Shown: positions 1 to 9,719 of the stretch, piece by piece
Layout: every line of letters starts with the position of its first letter
Position numbering within the stretch: the first letter of the stretch is position 1
Origin: Phyllobacterium myrsinacearum
Lineage (GTDB): Bacteria; Pseudomonadota; Alphaproteobacteria; Rhizobiales; Rhizobiaceae
Reading direction: 5' to 3'
DNA length: 64,000 nucleotides
NCBI RefSeq assembly: GCF_002980555.1
Contig: NZ_PVBT01000006.1
Span: forward strand, 124,001-188,000
Notes under the pieces: model-generated
Told to the model about the DNA's origin: nothing
What the model saw: the letters and a program-made list of their open reading frames with translations, nothing else
The model's database searches: none
Program-made: the position numbers and the translations under genes

Positions 1-1759
1 CCTGCGGACGCAGGCAGCAAATGCCGCGCACGATAAGGTCGATGTCGACGCCATGCGTGCTGGCATTGTAGAGCGCATCGATGATCTGCGGATCGACCAG
101 CGAATTCATCTTCATCCAGATTGCCGCAGGACGGCCGGCCTTGGCGTGCTCGATTTCCTCAGCGATGTGCTGGAGAATGCGCGGGCGCAGGGTGGTCGGC
201 GACACGGCGATGCCCATCTCGCCCGATGGCTGGGTATAGCCGGTGATGAAATTGAAGATCTGGGCAACGTCGCGGCCGATCGACGGCTCGCACGTGAAGA
301 ACGACAGATCCGTATAAATCTTGGCGGTGATCGGGTGGTAATTGCCCGTGCCGAGATGCACATAGCTGCGCAGCTTCTGCTCCTCGCGGCGCACGACCAG
401 CGACATTTTTGCATGGGTTTTCAGCTCGATGAAGCCGAAGACGACCTGAACGCCGGCGCGTTCCAGATCGCGCGCCCAGCGGATATTGGCTTCTTCGTCG
501 AAGCGCGCCTTGAGTTCGACCAGCGCCGTCACCGACTTGCCCGCATCGGCCGCATCGATGAGCGCACGCACGATGGGGCTGTCATTGGAGGTGCGGTAGA
601 GCGTCTGCTTGATGGCAACCACTTCCGGGTCCGCCGCCGCCTGGCGCAGGAACTGCACGACGACGTCGAAGGATTCGTAGGGGTGGTGCACCACGATGTC
701 CTTTTCGCGGATTGCGGCAAAGCAATCGCCGCCATGCTCACGCACCCGCTCGGGGAAGCGCGGGTTGTAGGGCACGAATTTCAGGTCGGCGCGCGGAATG
801 CCGACGATTTCGGAGATGGTGTTGAGCGCCAGAAGGCCTTCCAGCACACTGATGCGGTTGTCGGGAACACCAAGTTCCGTCGCCACGAAAGCACGCAGCG
901 ATTCCGGCATTTCGTCATCGAACTCGATGCGGATCACCTGGCCGCGGCGGCGCCGCTTCAGCGCGCTTTCGAACAGGCGCACCAGATCTTCCGCTTCTTC
1001 CTCCACCTCGATATCGCTGTCGCGGATGATGCGGAATGTACCGGCGCCTTTGACCTCATAGCCGGGGAACAGCCGCCCGGTGAACAGGCTGATGGCATCC
1101 TCAAGCGTCAGGAAGCGGAAACGCCCGGCATCGTCGGGAATCTGGATGAAACGTTTCAACGCCTGCGGCAGGCGCAACAGCGCCGTCATCGGCCGGTTGT
1201 CGATGCTGCGGCTCAATAGCATGGCGATGGTGAAACCGAGATTGGGAATGAACGGGAACGGATGCGCCGGATCGATGGAAAGCGGGGTCAGGACGGGATA
1301 GATGGTTTCAAGGAAGTGATCCTCGAGCCAGAGACGCTCGCTTTTGGTCAGCTTGTCCGGACGAACGATCTCGATGTTTTCCGCCAGCATCTCGACGCGC
1401 AGTTCGTTCAGGCGCAATTGCTGGGCGGCCTGCAGTTTGCCGACTTCATCGAGCACGAATTCCAGCTGCTCCTGCGGCGTGCGCCCGTCCGGGCTGCGAT
1501 TGGCGACGCCGGCACGCACCTGCCCGGCAAGACCGGCAATGCGCACCATGAAGAATTCGTCGAGATTGGCGGCGGAGATGGACAGGAAGCGCAGGCGCTC
1601 CAGCAGCGGCTGGTGCACGTTGTGGGCTTCTTCCAGCACGCGGCGGTTGAACTGCAGCCAGGAAAACTCGCGATTGACGAAACGGTCGACACTGGTGTGC
1701 AGATCCGGCAGACCGATGGCTTCGACTGCATTCGTTATGGCGGGTGACTGATCGTTCAT
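1..1759 (-). CDS. ppk: Polyphosphate kinase 1, 3' part beyond window
   Basis: Polyphosphate kinase reversibly transfers the terminal phosphate of ATP onto inorganic polyphosphate. Reading the minus strand from 1759 gives a protein whose residues about 19-36 contain the PPK N-terminal signature [17 protein letters not shown], and the frame stays open to the window edge, where it reads [16 protein letters not shown], a conserved C-terminal PPK segment. About 586 codons are visible out of the roughly 700-730 usual for the family, so the C-terminus lies outside. ATG at 1759 is preferred over ATG at 1765, because GGAGA sits 6 bases before the former and directly abuts the latter. The gene is divergent from the zinc-finger gene at 2082. 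Long open frames on the opposite strand are shadows of this gene. Confidence 0.95.
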   Translation of the reverse strand, partial: MNDQSPAITNAVEAIGLPDLHTSVDRFVNREFSWLQFNRRVLEEAHNVHQPLLERLRFLSISAANLDEFFMVRIAGLAGQVRAGVANRSPDGRTPQEQLEFVLDEVGKLQAAQQLRLNELRVEMLAENIEIVRPDKLTKSERLWLEDHFLETIYPVLTPLSIDPAHPFPFIPNLGFTIAMLLSRSIDNRPMTALLRLPQALKRFIQIPDDAGRFRFLTLEDAISLFTGRLFPGYEVKGAGTFRIIRDSDIEVEEEAEDLVRLFESALKRRRRGQVIRIEFDDEMPESLRAFVATELGVPDNRISVLEGLLALNTISEIVGIPRADLKFVPYNPRFPERVREHGGDCFAAIREKDIVVHHPYESFDVVVQFLRQAAADPEVVAIKQTLYRTSNDSPIVRALIDAADAGKSVTALVELKARFDEEANIRWARDLERAGVQVVFGFIELKTHAKMSLVVRREEQKLRSYVHLGTGNYHPITAKIYTDLSFFTCEPSIGRDVAQIFNFITGYTQPSGEMGIAVSPTTLRPRILQHIAEEIEHAKAGRPAAIWMKMNSLVDPQIIDALYNASTHGVDIDLIVRGICCLRPQ

Positions 1760-2081
1760 TGTCATTCTCCGATTAGAATAGTCCCGTCAAATGCGGAATC
1801 ACAGGCCACATTAGTCAAGTCTCTTGAAGGTTTTATAGCAATCGCCGCCAATCCGCGCCCAACCCGATAAAAATCAGCACCGCCAGCTTACACCGGAAAC
1901 AAAACCTTCCGCGATGAAATTCTCCCGAAGACCCGGCATAATGCCATTTGCGGCGCAACCGGGCGCTACTTGTGTCAGATTGCCTCGCTTTGGCACAGCA
2001 GAAGCGATTTTCTTCGCCGCGGAATTGCTCTATGAGAAAGGCAATCTTATTGCCTACCCACGGAAAGCCCAGGAGCGACAC
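1760..2081. promoter_or_regulatory. Divergent intergenic region upstream of ppk and the zinc-finger gene
   Basis: This 322-base stretch separates two divergent genes and must hold their promoters. I see no convincing RNA gene or conserved protein in it. A frame open from 1914 runs into the zinc-finger gene, but it lacks a good ribosome site and its extra N-terminus looks non-coding. Confidence 0.4.
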
Positions 2082-2330
2082 ATGGCCGGACACAGCATTC
2101 CCCACTTCCAGAACAGCGCTGGTCACGCCGCCATCAGCATTGGCGTCAAGGAATTCATGTGCGTTGGCGCCAATCCGCCTTTCGATCATCCGCATGTCTT
2201 CCTCGACCTCGGCGATGACAATGAAAAGGTCTGCCCCTACTGCTCGACGCTGTATCGCTATGATGCGTCGCTCTCCGCCGGAGAAACAGTTCCTGCCGGT
2301 TGCACCTATGTGGACGACAAGGCTGCCTGA
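2082..2330 (+). CDS. Zinc-finger (zf-CHCC) protein, NDUFS6-like
   Basis: An 82-residue protein of the zf-CHCC family, whose mitochondrial relative is the complex I accessory subunit NDUFS6. Likely zinc ligands are Cys27 (EFMCVG), a histidine in FDHPH (36 or 38), and Cys51/Cys54 (CPYC). In bacteria the family is thought to assist or associate with respiratory complex I, but the role here is inferred. The start at 2082 is chosen because AGGAG lies 7 bases upstream; a longer reading from 1914 has no such site. The stop is directly followed by the monooxygenase gene's TTG, which suggests translational coupling. Confidence 0.8.
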   Translation: MAGHSIPHFQNSAGHAAISIGVKEFMCVGANPPFDHPHVFLDLGDDNEKVCPYCSTLYRYDASLSAGETVPAGCTYVDDKAA

Positions 2331-3593
2331 TTGCAAACGCCCGTCATCGATCTGAAGACGGCTCGCAACAGGCGAACTCCCAATCCTGATCAAATCATCG
2401 TTGCGGGCGCCGGTATTGCCGGCCTGACGCTGGCGCTGGCGCTCAGCGCCAGGGGCTTTGCCGTCCAGATCTTCGAGAAGAGCGCCGTTCTGGCCGAAGC
2501 GGGCGCCGGATTGCAGCTTTCGCCCAATGCCACCCGCCTGCTTGCCCGCCTTGGCGTGCTGGAAAGGCTGATGCCCCATGCGGTGCAGCCGGATGCCGTC
2601 TGCCTGCAGGACGGCGTGAGCGGCAAGGACCTCCTGCATCTGCCCATCGGCAAGGCTGCCGAGCAACGCTGGCACGCGCCCTATATCGTCTGCCATCGCG
2701 CCGACCTGCAGCAGGCACTCCTTGCCGAAGTGCGCCAGCGCAACACCATCGCCATGCAGCTGGAATCGGCCGTTACCCATCACAGGAGCGATGCTCAGGG
2801 CGTGCTGGTTCGCGTCCAGTACAATGACCGTATCGAAGAGCATCGCGGCGCCCTGCTGGTCGGGTCCGACGGCGTCTGGTCGAACACGCGCAACGCGGCG
2901 TCCGACCTGGACCGCGCCCGCTATACCGGTTCCATCGCCTGGCGCTCGTCCGTACCGGCCGAGCGCCTGCCCGCATCGTTCAGCGCCCTTTTGCCCGGCG
3001 GAACCAATGTGGTTGCCTGGACCGGCAGCAATGCGCATCTCATCGCCTACCCCATCCGCTCGGGCGAGCTGATGAATTTCGTGGCGGTGGCGCGTGACCG
3101 GAAAAATCCCGGGCGCTGGGACATCGAAGTCAGCCCTGACGCGCCCAGCCAGAATTTTGCACGGGATTTCTACGGATGGCATCCGGGCATCCGCGATCTG
3201 GTGCTGTCAGCCGGGCACTGGACACCCTGGCGCCTGTTCGAGATGAAGCGGTGCAGCTTCCTGCGCGACGAGCGGCTTGTGCTGATCGGCGACGCCGCCC
3301 ATGCGATGACGCCCTATGCGGCGCAGGGCGCGGCCATGGCCATCGAGGATGCCTGTGCCCTTGCCGCCGCACTCGGCCACGACAGCGAAACCTGGCCCGC
3401 AGCCTTGGCGGCCTACGCCAAAAACCGGACAAAGCGCATCGAGTCGGTGGTGCGGCGCGGCGCACTCAATCAGCTGGCCTATCACGCCAAGGGGCCGGTG
3501 GCGCTGGCTCGCAACCTGCTGCTGCGCAACCGGCCACCTGAAAAATTCGTGGCGGGCTTTGACTGGCTCTATGGGTTTGATGCGGAGTCGTAG
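2331..3593 (+). CDS. FAD-dependent aromatic-type monooxygenase
   Basis: A 420-residue flavoprotein monooxygenase of the salicylate hydroxylase / UbiH-like group, which uses NAD(P)H and O2 to hydroxylate a usually aromatic substrate. The N-terminal Rossmann motif VAGAGIAGLTLA (residues 24-35) is followed by a glutamate at 49 that would bind the FAD ribose. Near residue 320 comes the second FAD motif IGDAAHAMTPYAAQG. The substrate cannot be read from sequence. The start is TTG directly after the upstream TGA; no in-frame ATG lies nearby, so the start is somewhat uncertain. It is probably co-transcribed with the zinc-finger gene, although no functional link between them is obvious. Confidence 0.8.
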   Translation: MQTPVIDLKTARNRRTPNPDQIIVAGAGIAGLTLALALSARGFAVQIFEKSAVLAEAGAGLQLSPNATRLLARLGVLERLMPHAVQPDAVCLQDGVSGKDLLHLPIGKAAEQRWHAPYIVCHRADLQQALLAEVRQRNTIAMQLESAVTHHRSDAQGVLVRVQYNDRIEEHRGALLVGSDGVWSNTRNAASDLDRARYTGSIAWRSSVPAERLPASFSALLPGGTNVVAWTGSNAHLIAYPIRSGELMNFVAVARDRKNPGRWDIEVSPDAPSQNFARDFYGWHPGIRDLVLSAGHWTPWRLFEMKRCSFLRDERLVLIGDAAHAMTPYAAQGAAMAIEDACALAAALGHDSETWPAALAAYAKNRTKRIESVVRRGALNQLAYHAKGPVALARNLLLRNRPPEKFVAGFDWLYGFDAES

Positions 3594-3596
3594 CGG

Positions 3597-3776
3597 TTAT
3601 TCCGCGGGCAGTCCGCGCTCGCGCAAATGCTCCCTCGCCAATGCGATTTGCTTCCTGGAACGCTCGGTTTCTTTTTCAAGCTGACTAAACTCATACCGGG
3701 CAGCAAAAAATCCACCCACTCCAATGAGATTGATCATGAAGATTGCATAAATGAGCATGTTTGCATCAATCGTCAT
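3597..3776 (-). CDS. Small membrane protein with coiled tail
   Basis: A 59-residue protein with one hydrophobic segment near the N-terminus (LIYAIFMINLIGVGGFFAA) followed by a charged helical tail rich in Glu, Arg and Lys. Its ATG overlaps the stop of the upstream small gene (ATGA at 3773-3776), so the two are probably translated together. I do not recognise the family. A longer frame starting at 3854 exists but would overlap the partner heavily. Confidence 0.5.
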   Translation of the reverse strand: MTIDANMLIYAIFMINLIGVGGFFAARYEFSQLEKETERSRKQIALAREHLRERGLPAE

Positions 3777-4072
3777 TGCCAGCCATCTCTCAGTTTGTTT
3801 TTTCCATAAAGATGCAGGCCGCAGGATATCATCAAAGCCTGCAACAATCCACAAACGATCAATGCCTTGCCTATCCCGGCGTAGTTGCTCAAAAGGGCTG
3901 GATTCAGAACTGAGCCAAAAATCGGTCCAAGAAACCCAGTGATAAAGATGGCTGTCGAGAGACGGTCATATGCGGCAACGGTATATTTCAACACTTCATT
4001 GTTGCGGTTCTTACGCAGCAACTCTGCCGCGTCTATCTGCGCGCTTGTCAGCCCTTGAAAGTTCTCGGTCAT
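3773..4072 (-). CDS. Small two-TM membrane protein
   Basis: A 99-residue protein with a soluble N-terminus of about 40 residues and two hydrophobic segments (around STAIFITGFLGPIFGSVL and ALIVCGLLQALMISCGL). GGAG lies about 6 bases before the ATG. It forms a two-gene unit with the 59-residue protein, with which it overlaps by four bases. No family is recognised. The pair sits between the 3' end of the monooxygenase gene and the aap terminator, on the same strand as aap but after its terminator, so it likely has its own promoter in the AT-rich 4075-4140 stretch. Confidence 0.55.
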   Translation of the reverse strand: MTENFQGLTSAQIDAAELLRKNRNNEVLKYTVAAYDRLSTAIFITGFLGPIFGSVLNPALLSNYAGIGKALIVCGLLQALMISCGLHLYGKNKLRDGWQ

Positions 4073-4190
4073 AAAAAACTCCGACTAAAAAATATTCTAA
4101 AAATCCAGAAATTAAAAAGAATATGTCCTGTTATAAATTATTGTACATCTCAGCGGCCAGACAAGGCTTTCGCCGCCAATTCCAGTCACG

Positions 4191-4221
4191 CCTAACAAAA
4201 CAGCGGCCAAAAAGGCCGCTG
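4191..4221 (-). terminator. Rho-independent terminator of the aap operon
   Basis: An 8-bp GC-rich stem (4201-4208 with 4214-4221, loop of five) lies just after the aapP stop. On the minus strand it is followed by TTTTGTT, the expected U-tract. Confidence 0.8.
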
Positions 4222-4251
4222 CGATGCGTTTTCAGATGATGCGCAGACGGC

Positions 4252-5055
4252 TCAATGCAGGATCTGGCTGAGGAACAGTTTTGTGCGCTCATGCTGCGGA
4301 TTGTCGAAGAAGGCCGCCGGTTCGTTCTGCTCGACGATCTGGCCCTGATCCATGAAGATGACGCGGTTCGCCACCTGGCGGGCAAAGCCCATCTCGTGGG
4401 TGACGCACACCATGGTCATGCCCTCTTCGGCAAGCTGCACCATGGTGTCGAGCACTTCCTTGATCATTTCCGGATCGAGCGCCGAGGTCGGCTCGTCGAA
4501 CAGCATGATGCGCGGGTTCATGCACAGCGACCGGGCAATGGCCACGCGCTGCTGCTGGCCGCCGGACAGCTGGCCGGGATATTTGTTGGCCTGCTCGGGA
4601 ATCTTGACGCGTTCGAGATAATGCATGGCGATCTCGTCCGCCTTCTTCTTCGGCATCTTGCGCACCCAGATCGGGGCGAGCGTGCAATTTTCCAGAATCG
4701 TCAGGTGTGGAAACAGGTTGAAGTGCTGGAACACCATGCCCACTTCGCGCCGCACTTCATCGATCTTTTTCAGATCGTTGGTCAGTTCGATGCCGTCGAC
4801 AAGAATCCGGCCGCTCTGGTGCTCCTCGAGGCGGTTGATGCAGCGGATCATCGTCGACTTACCCGATCCGGAAGGTCCGGCAATGACGATGCGCTCGCCG
4901 CGCATCACCTTGAGGTTGATGTCCTTGAGGACGTGGAAATCGCCATACCATTTGTTCATGTTGGTAATTTCGACGGCCACGTCGGTCTTGGAGACCTGCA
5001 TGAGCGAGCGGTCGACGTGAATTTCGGATGGATCGACAACGTTTTCAGTGGTCAT
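4252..5055 (-). CDS. aapP: General L-amino-acid ABC transporter, ATPase
   Basis: The ATP-hydrolysing subunit of the Aap uptake system, 267 residues, cytoplasmic face of the inner membrane. Walker [10 protein letters not shown] is at residues 60-68, the LSGGQ signature at 163-167 and Walker [14 protein letters not shown] at about 183. It belongs to the polar amino-acid (GlnQ/HisP-like) family. It is the last gene of aapJQMP, 11 bases after aapM, with AGGAG seven bases before the ATG, and is followed by a clear terminator. Confidence 0.95.
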   Translation of the reverse strand: MTTENVVDPSEIHVDRSLMQVSKTDVAVEITNMNKWYGDFHVLKDINLKVMRGERIVIAGPSGSGKSTMIRCINRLEEHQSGRILVDGIELTNDLKKIDEVRREVGMVFQHFNLFPHLTILENCTLAPIWVRKMPKKKADEIAMHYLERVKIPEQANKYPGQLSGGQQQRVAIARSLCMNPRIMLFDEPTSALDPEMIKEVLDTMVQLAEEGMTMVCVTHEMGFARQVANRVIFMDQGQIVEQNEPAAFFDNPQHERTKLFLSQILH

Positions 5056-5066
5056 GCGTATGCTCC

Positions 5067-6224
5067 TTAGCGTTTATGTCCTGTGTCCAGCCTGCGCTCC
5101 ATGAAGATGGAATAACGCGACATGCCGAAACAGAAAATCCAAAAGACGAACCCGGCAAAAATCAGGCCGGATATGGGGGTTTGCGGGGATGCCCAGTTGG
5201 CATCGTTGAAGTGCTGGCGCACGGTTCCAAGCAGATCGAACATGCTGATGATGGACACCAGCGATGTGTCCTTGAACAGGCCGATGAAGGTGTTGACGAT
5301 CCCGGGGATCACCATCTTCAGCGCCTGCGGCAGGATGATCAGGCCGGTTTTCTGCCAATAGCTCAATCCCAGCGAGTCAGCGCCTTCGTACTGTCCCTTC
5401 GGAATTGCCTGCAGGCCGCCGCGCACCACTTCCGCCATATAGGCCGATGCGAACAGTGCCACGCCGATCAGCGCGCGCAGGAACTTGTCGAACGTCACGC
5501 CCGGCGGCAGGAACAATGGCAGCATGTAACTGGCCATGAACAGCACGGTCACCAGCGGGATGCCTCGCACCATTTCGATGAAAACGACGCACAGCATCTT
5601 GATGATGGGCATTTTCGAACGCCGTCCCAGGGCCAGGACGATACCGAGCGGCAAGGAGACGGAAATACCGACAAAGGACAGAACCAGCGTGACGAGCAGG
5701 CCGCCCCATGTCGCCGTTTCGATATAGGGAAGGCCGAACCAGCCGCCAACCAGCAGGAAGAATGCAACGATCGGGAAGACAAAGAAGAACACGATCGCAT
5801 TGGCTGACTTGAAGGGAATCCTCGGTATCAGCAGCGGAATCAGCAGGACGACAAACATGATGCCGACAATGTTGACGCGCCAGTGCTGCTCCTGGGGATA
5901 GCGGCCATACATGAACTGGTTGAAATTGGCGTTCACATAGGCCCAGCAGGCACCCGACCAGCCTTCCGGCTGGGTGCCGCCCTGGGACACCGTGGCGCAG
6001 ACCGCGCGATCCGCCCCCGACCAGGAGGCCTGGACGAACAGCCAGTTGATCATCGGCGGCACGAACCAGGCGAGAAGGAAAATCGCAAACACTGTCAGGA
6101 TTGCGTCAATGGGCGTTGCCATCAGATTGAGGCGTATCCAGCGCACGATCCCGCGCTCGCCCAAGGGCGGCGTCTGGCCTTGCAGCATTTCGGTCCGTAC
6201 GAAACTCAGATTGTTGTCGGCCAT
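5067..6224 (-). CDS. aapM: General L-amino-acid ABC transporter, permease M
   Basis: A 385-residue inner-membrane permease. The C-terminal half carries the transporter inner-membrane domain, with the EAA-type loop [20 protein letters not shown] that docks to AapP. The N-terminal half holds extra membrane segments and a large periplasmic loop with cysteines, as is usual for Aap/Bzt permeases, which are longer than HisM-type ones. Its ATG lies two bases after the aapQ stop, so translation is probably coupled. AapM pairs with AapQ to form the channel. Confidence 0.95.
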   Translation of the reverse strand: MADNNLSFVRTEMLQGQTPPLGERGIVRWIRLNLMATPIDAILTVFAIFLLAWFVPPMINWLFVQASWSGADRAVCATVSQGGTQPEGWSGACWAYVNANFNQFMYGRYPQEQHWRVNIVGIMFVVLLIPLLIPRIPFKSANAIVFFFVFPIVAFFLLVGGWFGLPYIETATWGGLLVTLVLSFVGISVSLPLGIVLALGRRSKMPIIKMLCVVFIEMVRGIPLVTVLFMASYMLPLFLPPGVTFDKFLRALIGVALFASAYMAEVVRGGLQAIPKGQYEGADSLGLSYWQKTGLIILPQALKMVIPGIVNTFIGLFKDTSLVSIISMFDLLGTVRQHFNDANWASPQTPISGLIFAGFVFWIFCFGMSRYSIFMERRLDTGHKR

Positions 6225-6226
6225 GA

Positions 6227-7420
6227 TCAGCGCTCCACCAATGCCATTTTGGCGTTGAACCAGTTCATGAACAGCGATGTGAGCACACTCAGGCTGAGAT
6301 AGATCACGATGAAGATCGCCACCACTTCAATGGAACGGCCGGTCTGGTTGAGGATGGTTCCGCCAACGGCGAACAGATCAGGATAGCCAACCGCGACCGC
6401 GAGCGACGAGTTTTTTGTCAGGTTGAGATACTGGCTGGTCAGCGGCGGAATGATGATGCGCAGGGCCTGCGGCACCACGACAAGCCGCGTCGTTGTACCC
6501 GCGCGCAGCCCGAGCGCGTGCGAAGCCTCGCTCTGTCCCTTTCCCACGCCGCGAATGCCGGCACGGACGATCTCGGCGATGAAGGACGCGGTGTAGAAGG
6601 ACAGCGCCAGATAGAGCGACATGAACTCCGGTCCGACCAGGGCACCGCCCTTGATGTTGAAACCGCCGAGTTCCGGATAATTGACGGTGACCGGAAAGCC
6701 CTTGAGGGCGAATGCCAGGAAAGGCAGGCCGATGATCAACGCCAGCGAGGTCCACAACACCGGAAAGCGCTGGCCTGTTGCCATCTGCCGTTTATAGGCC
6801 CAGCGGCGGACCAGAAAGGCACCGATGACGGCAAGCACGAAAGCCACGCCGGCGAGCCAGGCGCCCTGACCGAAAACCGGTACGGCAAAATAGAAGCCGC
6901 GATTGTTCAGGAAACTGAACGGCAGCGCTATGCTCTGGCGCGCCTGGGGCAGAACCGCCAGAACGCCGGAATACCAGAAGAAAATAACCAGCAGCGGCGG
7001 GATGTTGCGGAACACCTCGACATAGACGGTGCACAGCTTGCGGATGAGCCAATTGTGCGAAAGCCGCCCGACGCCGATGATGAAACCGATGATGGTGGCC
7101 GTGATGATGCCGACCACGGCAACCAGCATCGTGTTCAAAATGCCGACATAGAGCGCCTTTATATAGGTCGAGTCACTCGAATAGTCGGTGAACGGATGCG
7201 AGCTGATATCGAAGCCGGAGCGGCCGTCGAGAAAACCGAAACCCGTTGCCAGGTTGGCGCGCTGCAAATTGGCAATTGTATTGTTGACAAACCAGTACCC
7301 CAGGGAAACCAGTACAATCAGAACGACGAGCTGATAGATATAACCGCGAATTCTCGGATCGTTCAGAAGTGATACTTTGGCGCTACCTGTACCGGCAGGC
7401 GTAATATCCTGCGATGCCAT
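6227..7420 (-). CDS. aapQ: General L-amino-acid ABC transporter, permease Q
   Basis: A 397-residue inner-membrane permease, the partner of AapM. It has several hydrophobic spans and the coupling loop [20 protein letters not shown] near residue 295. GAGGGG lies about three bases before the ATG. It is separated from aapJ by 107 bases containing a strong stem-loop, and runs straight into aapM. In Rhizobium leguminosarum this system imports a broad range of L-amino acids. Confidence 0.95.
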   Translation of the reverse strand: MASQDITPAGTGSAKVSLLNDPRIRGYIYQLVVLIVLVSLGYWFVNNTIANLQRANLATGFGFLDGRSGFDISSHPFTDYSSDSTYIKALYVGILNTMLVAVVGIITATIIGFIIGVGRLSHNWLIRKLCTVYVEVFRNIPPLLVIFFWYSGVLAVLPQARQSIALPFSFLNNRGFYFAVPVFGQGAWLAGVAFVLAVIGAFLVRRWAYKRQMATGQRFPVLWTSLALIIGLPFLAFALKGFPVTVNYPELGGFNIKGGALVGPEFMSLYLALSFYTASFIAEIVRAGIRGVGKGQSEASHALGLRAGTTTRLVVVPQALRIIIPPLTSQYLNLTKNSSLAVAVGYPDLFAVGGTILNQTGRSIEVVAIFIVIYLSLSVLTSLFMNWFNAKMALVER

Positions 7421-7474
7421 TGACCCCTCATTTCTTTTAATCGTTTATTTTTATTATTTTTTTTAATTGTTCCC

Positions 7475-7503
7475 CCGGAAAGGAGGACGAGCCCCCTTCC
7501 CGG
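7475..7503 (-). other. Stem-loop between aapJ and aapQ
   Basis: Bases 7475-7486 pair with 7492-7503 (12 pairs, two of them G-U in the transcript) around a five-base loop. No U-run follows on either strand, so it is not a standard terminator. It sits between the binding-protein gene and the permease genes, where such hairpins often protect the upstream mRNA and set the binding protein above the permeases. That role is inferred. Confidence 0.6.
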
Positions 7504-7527
7504 ATATCAGATCATGATTTTAAAATA

Positions 7528-8556
7528 TCAGCGGATCGGCATTGCGTATTGCAGGCCGCCCTTGCTCCACTGAGCATTGATGCCGCGCGCAATCTTCAGC
7601 TTGCTGCCGGAACCGATATTGGATTCGAACACTTCGCCGTAATTGCCCACCGCCTTGACGATATTGACAACCCAGTCATTGGTCAGGCCGAGATCGACGC
7701 CAAGCTTGGTGTTGGCTTCCTGGCCAAGCACGCGCTTGATTTCCGGGCTGTCGCTCTTGGTCAGTTCCTGGACGTTGGCCTTGGTGATGCCAAGCTCTTC
7801 GGCCGTCAGCAGGGCGTAATGCACCCAGCGGATGACATGCGCCCACTGGCTGTCGCCCTGGCGGACAACGGGGCCGAGCGGCTCCTTGGAGATGATTTCC
7901 GGCAGAACGACGTGGTCATCCGGTGCCGAGAGGGTCAGACGAATGGCGTAAAGGCCGGACTGGTCCGTGGTGTATACGTCGCAACGTCCGGCATCATAGG
8001 CGGCGTTGACTTCTTCAAGCTTCTCGAAGACGACGGGGTTGTATTCCATCTTGTTGGCCTTGAAATAGTCGGCCAGATTGAGCTCTGTCGTGGTGCCGGC
8101 CTGAACGCAGACCGAAGCGCCCGACAGCTGCAAGGCGGAATTGATGCCCGACAGCTTCTTGGCGTTGATCATGAAACCCTGGCCGTCGTAATAATTGACG
8201 CCGGTGAAATCAAAGCCCTGCGAGTCACGGCTGAGTGTCCAGGTGGTGTTACGAATCAGAACGTCGATTTCGCCGGACTGCAGCGCTGGCAGGCGGTCCT
8301 TGGCGGAAAGCGGCGTGAATTTTACCTTGGTTGCATCGCCGAAAATGGCGGCAGCGACAGCGCGGCAATAGTCAACGTCAAAACCGGACCATTCGCCCTT
8401 GTCGTTCGGCGCAGCAAACCCGGCCAGACCGGTGTTGACGCCGCATTGCAGAAAGCCTTTTTTCTTGACGTCCTCCAGCGTGCCGGCGGAGGCCGCAGAA
8501 GCCAGCAAGAGCAGCGCCGATACCCCCAGAACGCTCTTCAAAACAAAATTTTTCAT
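7528..8556 (-). CDS. aapJ: General L-amino-acid binding protein
   Basis: A periplasmic solute-binding protein, 342 residues, first gene of the aap operon. A signal peptide ends near residue 24 (ASAASA before GTLEDVKKKG). The mature part has the family-3 binding-protein fold, with the sequence FDVDYCRAVAAAIFG typical of polar amino-acid receptors and a length (about 340) typical of AapJ/BztA rather than of the shorter HisJ group. It would deliver L-amino acids to AapQM. Expression is probably higher than that of the permeases because of the downstream hairpin. Confidence 0.95.
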   Translation of the reverse strand: MKNFVLKSVLGVSALLLLASAASAGTLEDVKKKGFLQCGVNTGLAGFAAPNDKGEWSGFDVDYCRAVAAAIFGDATKVKFTPLSAKDRLPALQSGEIDVLIRNTTWTLSRDSQGFDFTGVNYYDGQGFMINAKKLSGINSALQLSGASVCVQAGTTTELNLADYFKANKMEYNPVVFEKLEEVNAAYDAGRCDVYTTDQSGLYAIRLTLSAPDDHVVLPEIISKEPLGPVVRQGDSQWAHVIRWVHYALLTAEELGITKANVQELTKSDSPEIKRVLGQEANTKLGVDLGLTNDWVVNIVKAVGNYGEVFESNIGSGSKLKIARGINAQWSKGGLQYAMPIR

Positions 8557-8668
8557 AACGACTAAACCCTTTTAATTGTTGCCCGTGGTTCCCAAGAGAG
8601 AAATTTTACACGCCGGCGGGTTCCCCCACACCCTTTCAAGGGTCCAGCATGTCTCCCATTCACCCCTG

Positions 8669-8698
8669 TATCGAAGGGCATTCTACGTGTTTGGTCAA
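8669..8698 (-). promoter_or_regulatory. Candidate promoter of aapJ
   Basis: Read on the minus strand, TTGACC (8698-8693) is followed after 18 bases by TCGATA (8674-8669), a weak match to a sigma-70 promoter about 110 bases before the aapJ start. No other strong candidate was seen, and the transcript start is unknown. Confidence 0.3.
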
Positions 8699-8788
8699 GG
8701 GATAATCTTTGCTCAATATTTTTGCAGAAACGGCCGAATGGCTGCTTCTGAATGGAGTTTTCGATTATTTCTTGGTCAAAAACCCAAT

Positions 8789-9586
8789 TCAGCGCCAGAA
8801 CTGCGCGCGAAACCGCAAAACCGGGAAGAATCGTGTGCCATCGAACAGAAAGGCCGCCCGGCGCCCGGCCAGAAATCTGGCAAGCGCGAGGGTAAAGAGG
8901 AAGCCCACGCTGTAGCCCGCGACCACATCCGTCGGATAATGCGCCCTGGCAACGATGCGCGTAAAGGCAATGAACATGGTTGCCAGGATAATCGGCACCC
9001 GCCAGCGCGGAAACCAGAGGGCGAGAACGGCGCCAACTGCACCCATCGTGGTTGAGTGTCCCGAGGGAAAACTGGCAAAATCATACCCCGCCTGAAACGG
9101 CGAAAAACCATTGGCACCAAGGGTATCGATGAATTTTGGCCGGGCACGCCCGATGCAGAATTTGGCGATATTGGTCAGAATGCCCGAGAGGGCCACCGCC
9201 CAGAACGCAAATGTCGCCTGGGCATAGATCAGGCCGAGACGCACGCGTTTGGCATGGGGCAGCTTGCGCCAGTCAATGCCGATCAGGCAAACCGCAATGA
9301 AAAAGGCCGGGATCAGATACCATTGCGACAAACCGACATCCGTCAGCAGCCGCAGCGAGCTCAGCGGCCCCTGATGCGAGGACAGGTTGCGCGACAGCGC
9401 ATCGTCGAAGGGGTGCAGCAGCAGAATAACGAAGAAGATCAGGACCGCCGCCATCGACATGCCGCCTGTCCATGCCGCCGGGCTGTTCGGATAGGCTGGT
9501 GCCCGCATGCGCCGCAGGAAGTTGACGATCGAGCGGTGCGCGCGTTTCAGGCCTGACGGGGATTGCGGATTGCTGGCTGCAGTCAT
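8789..9586 (-). CDS. PAP2-family membrane phosphatase
   Basis: A 265-residue membrane enzyme of the type 2 phosphatidic acid phosphatase family, which dephosphorylates lipid phosphates such as undecaprenyl pyrophosphate or phosphatidate, usually on the periplasmic side. All three catalytic motifs are present: Lys142-x6-ArgPro150, PSGHS at 174-178, and Arg210-x5-His216-x3-Asp220. Five to six membrane spans are visible. The start at 9586 has GGGAG five bases upstream; the frame stays open further 5', but that part overlaps the metC leader and looks non-coding. It is divergent from metC. The substrate is not decided by sequence. Confidence 0.85.
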   Translation of the reverse strand: MTAASNPQSPSGLKRAHRSIVNFLRRMRAPAYPNSPAAWTGGMSMAAVLIFFVILLLHPFDDALSRNLSSHQGPLSSLRLLTDVGLSQWYLIPAFFIAVCLIGIDWRKLPHAKRVRLGLIYAQATFAFWAVALSGILTNIAKFCIGRARPKFIDTLGANGFSPFQAGYDFASFPSGHSTTMGAVGAVLALWFPRWRVPIILATMFIAFTRIVARAHYPTDVVAGYSVGFLFTLALARFLAGRRAAFLFDGTRFFPVLRFRAQFWR

Positions 9587-9719
9587 TGTTTCTCCCATTG
9601 ACCCAAGCGGGTTTATTCTTTTTCGCCGCCGTGCTCGCCTGTTGCAACGGGAACGCCGTGGCTTTATCGACTTCTCCCAGCAGTTACAATTGTTGGCATC
9701 GCAGGGCGGAGGATATTCC

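Noticed and set aside
53-1747. Long plus-strand open frames at 53-1219 and 1262-1747
   Set aside because: They are antisense to ppk, whose protein motifs are clear; the His/Arg-rich translations match no family and reflect the high GC third positions of the real gene.
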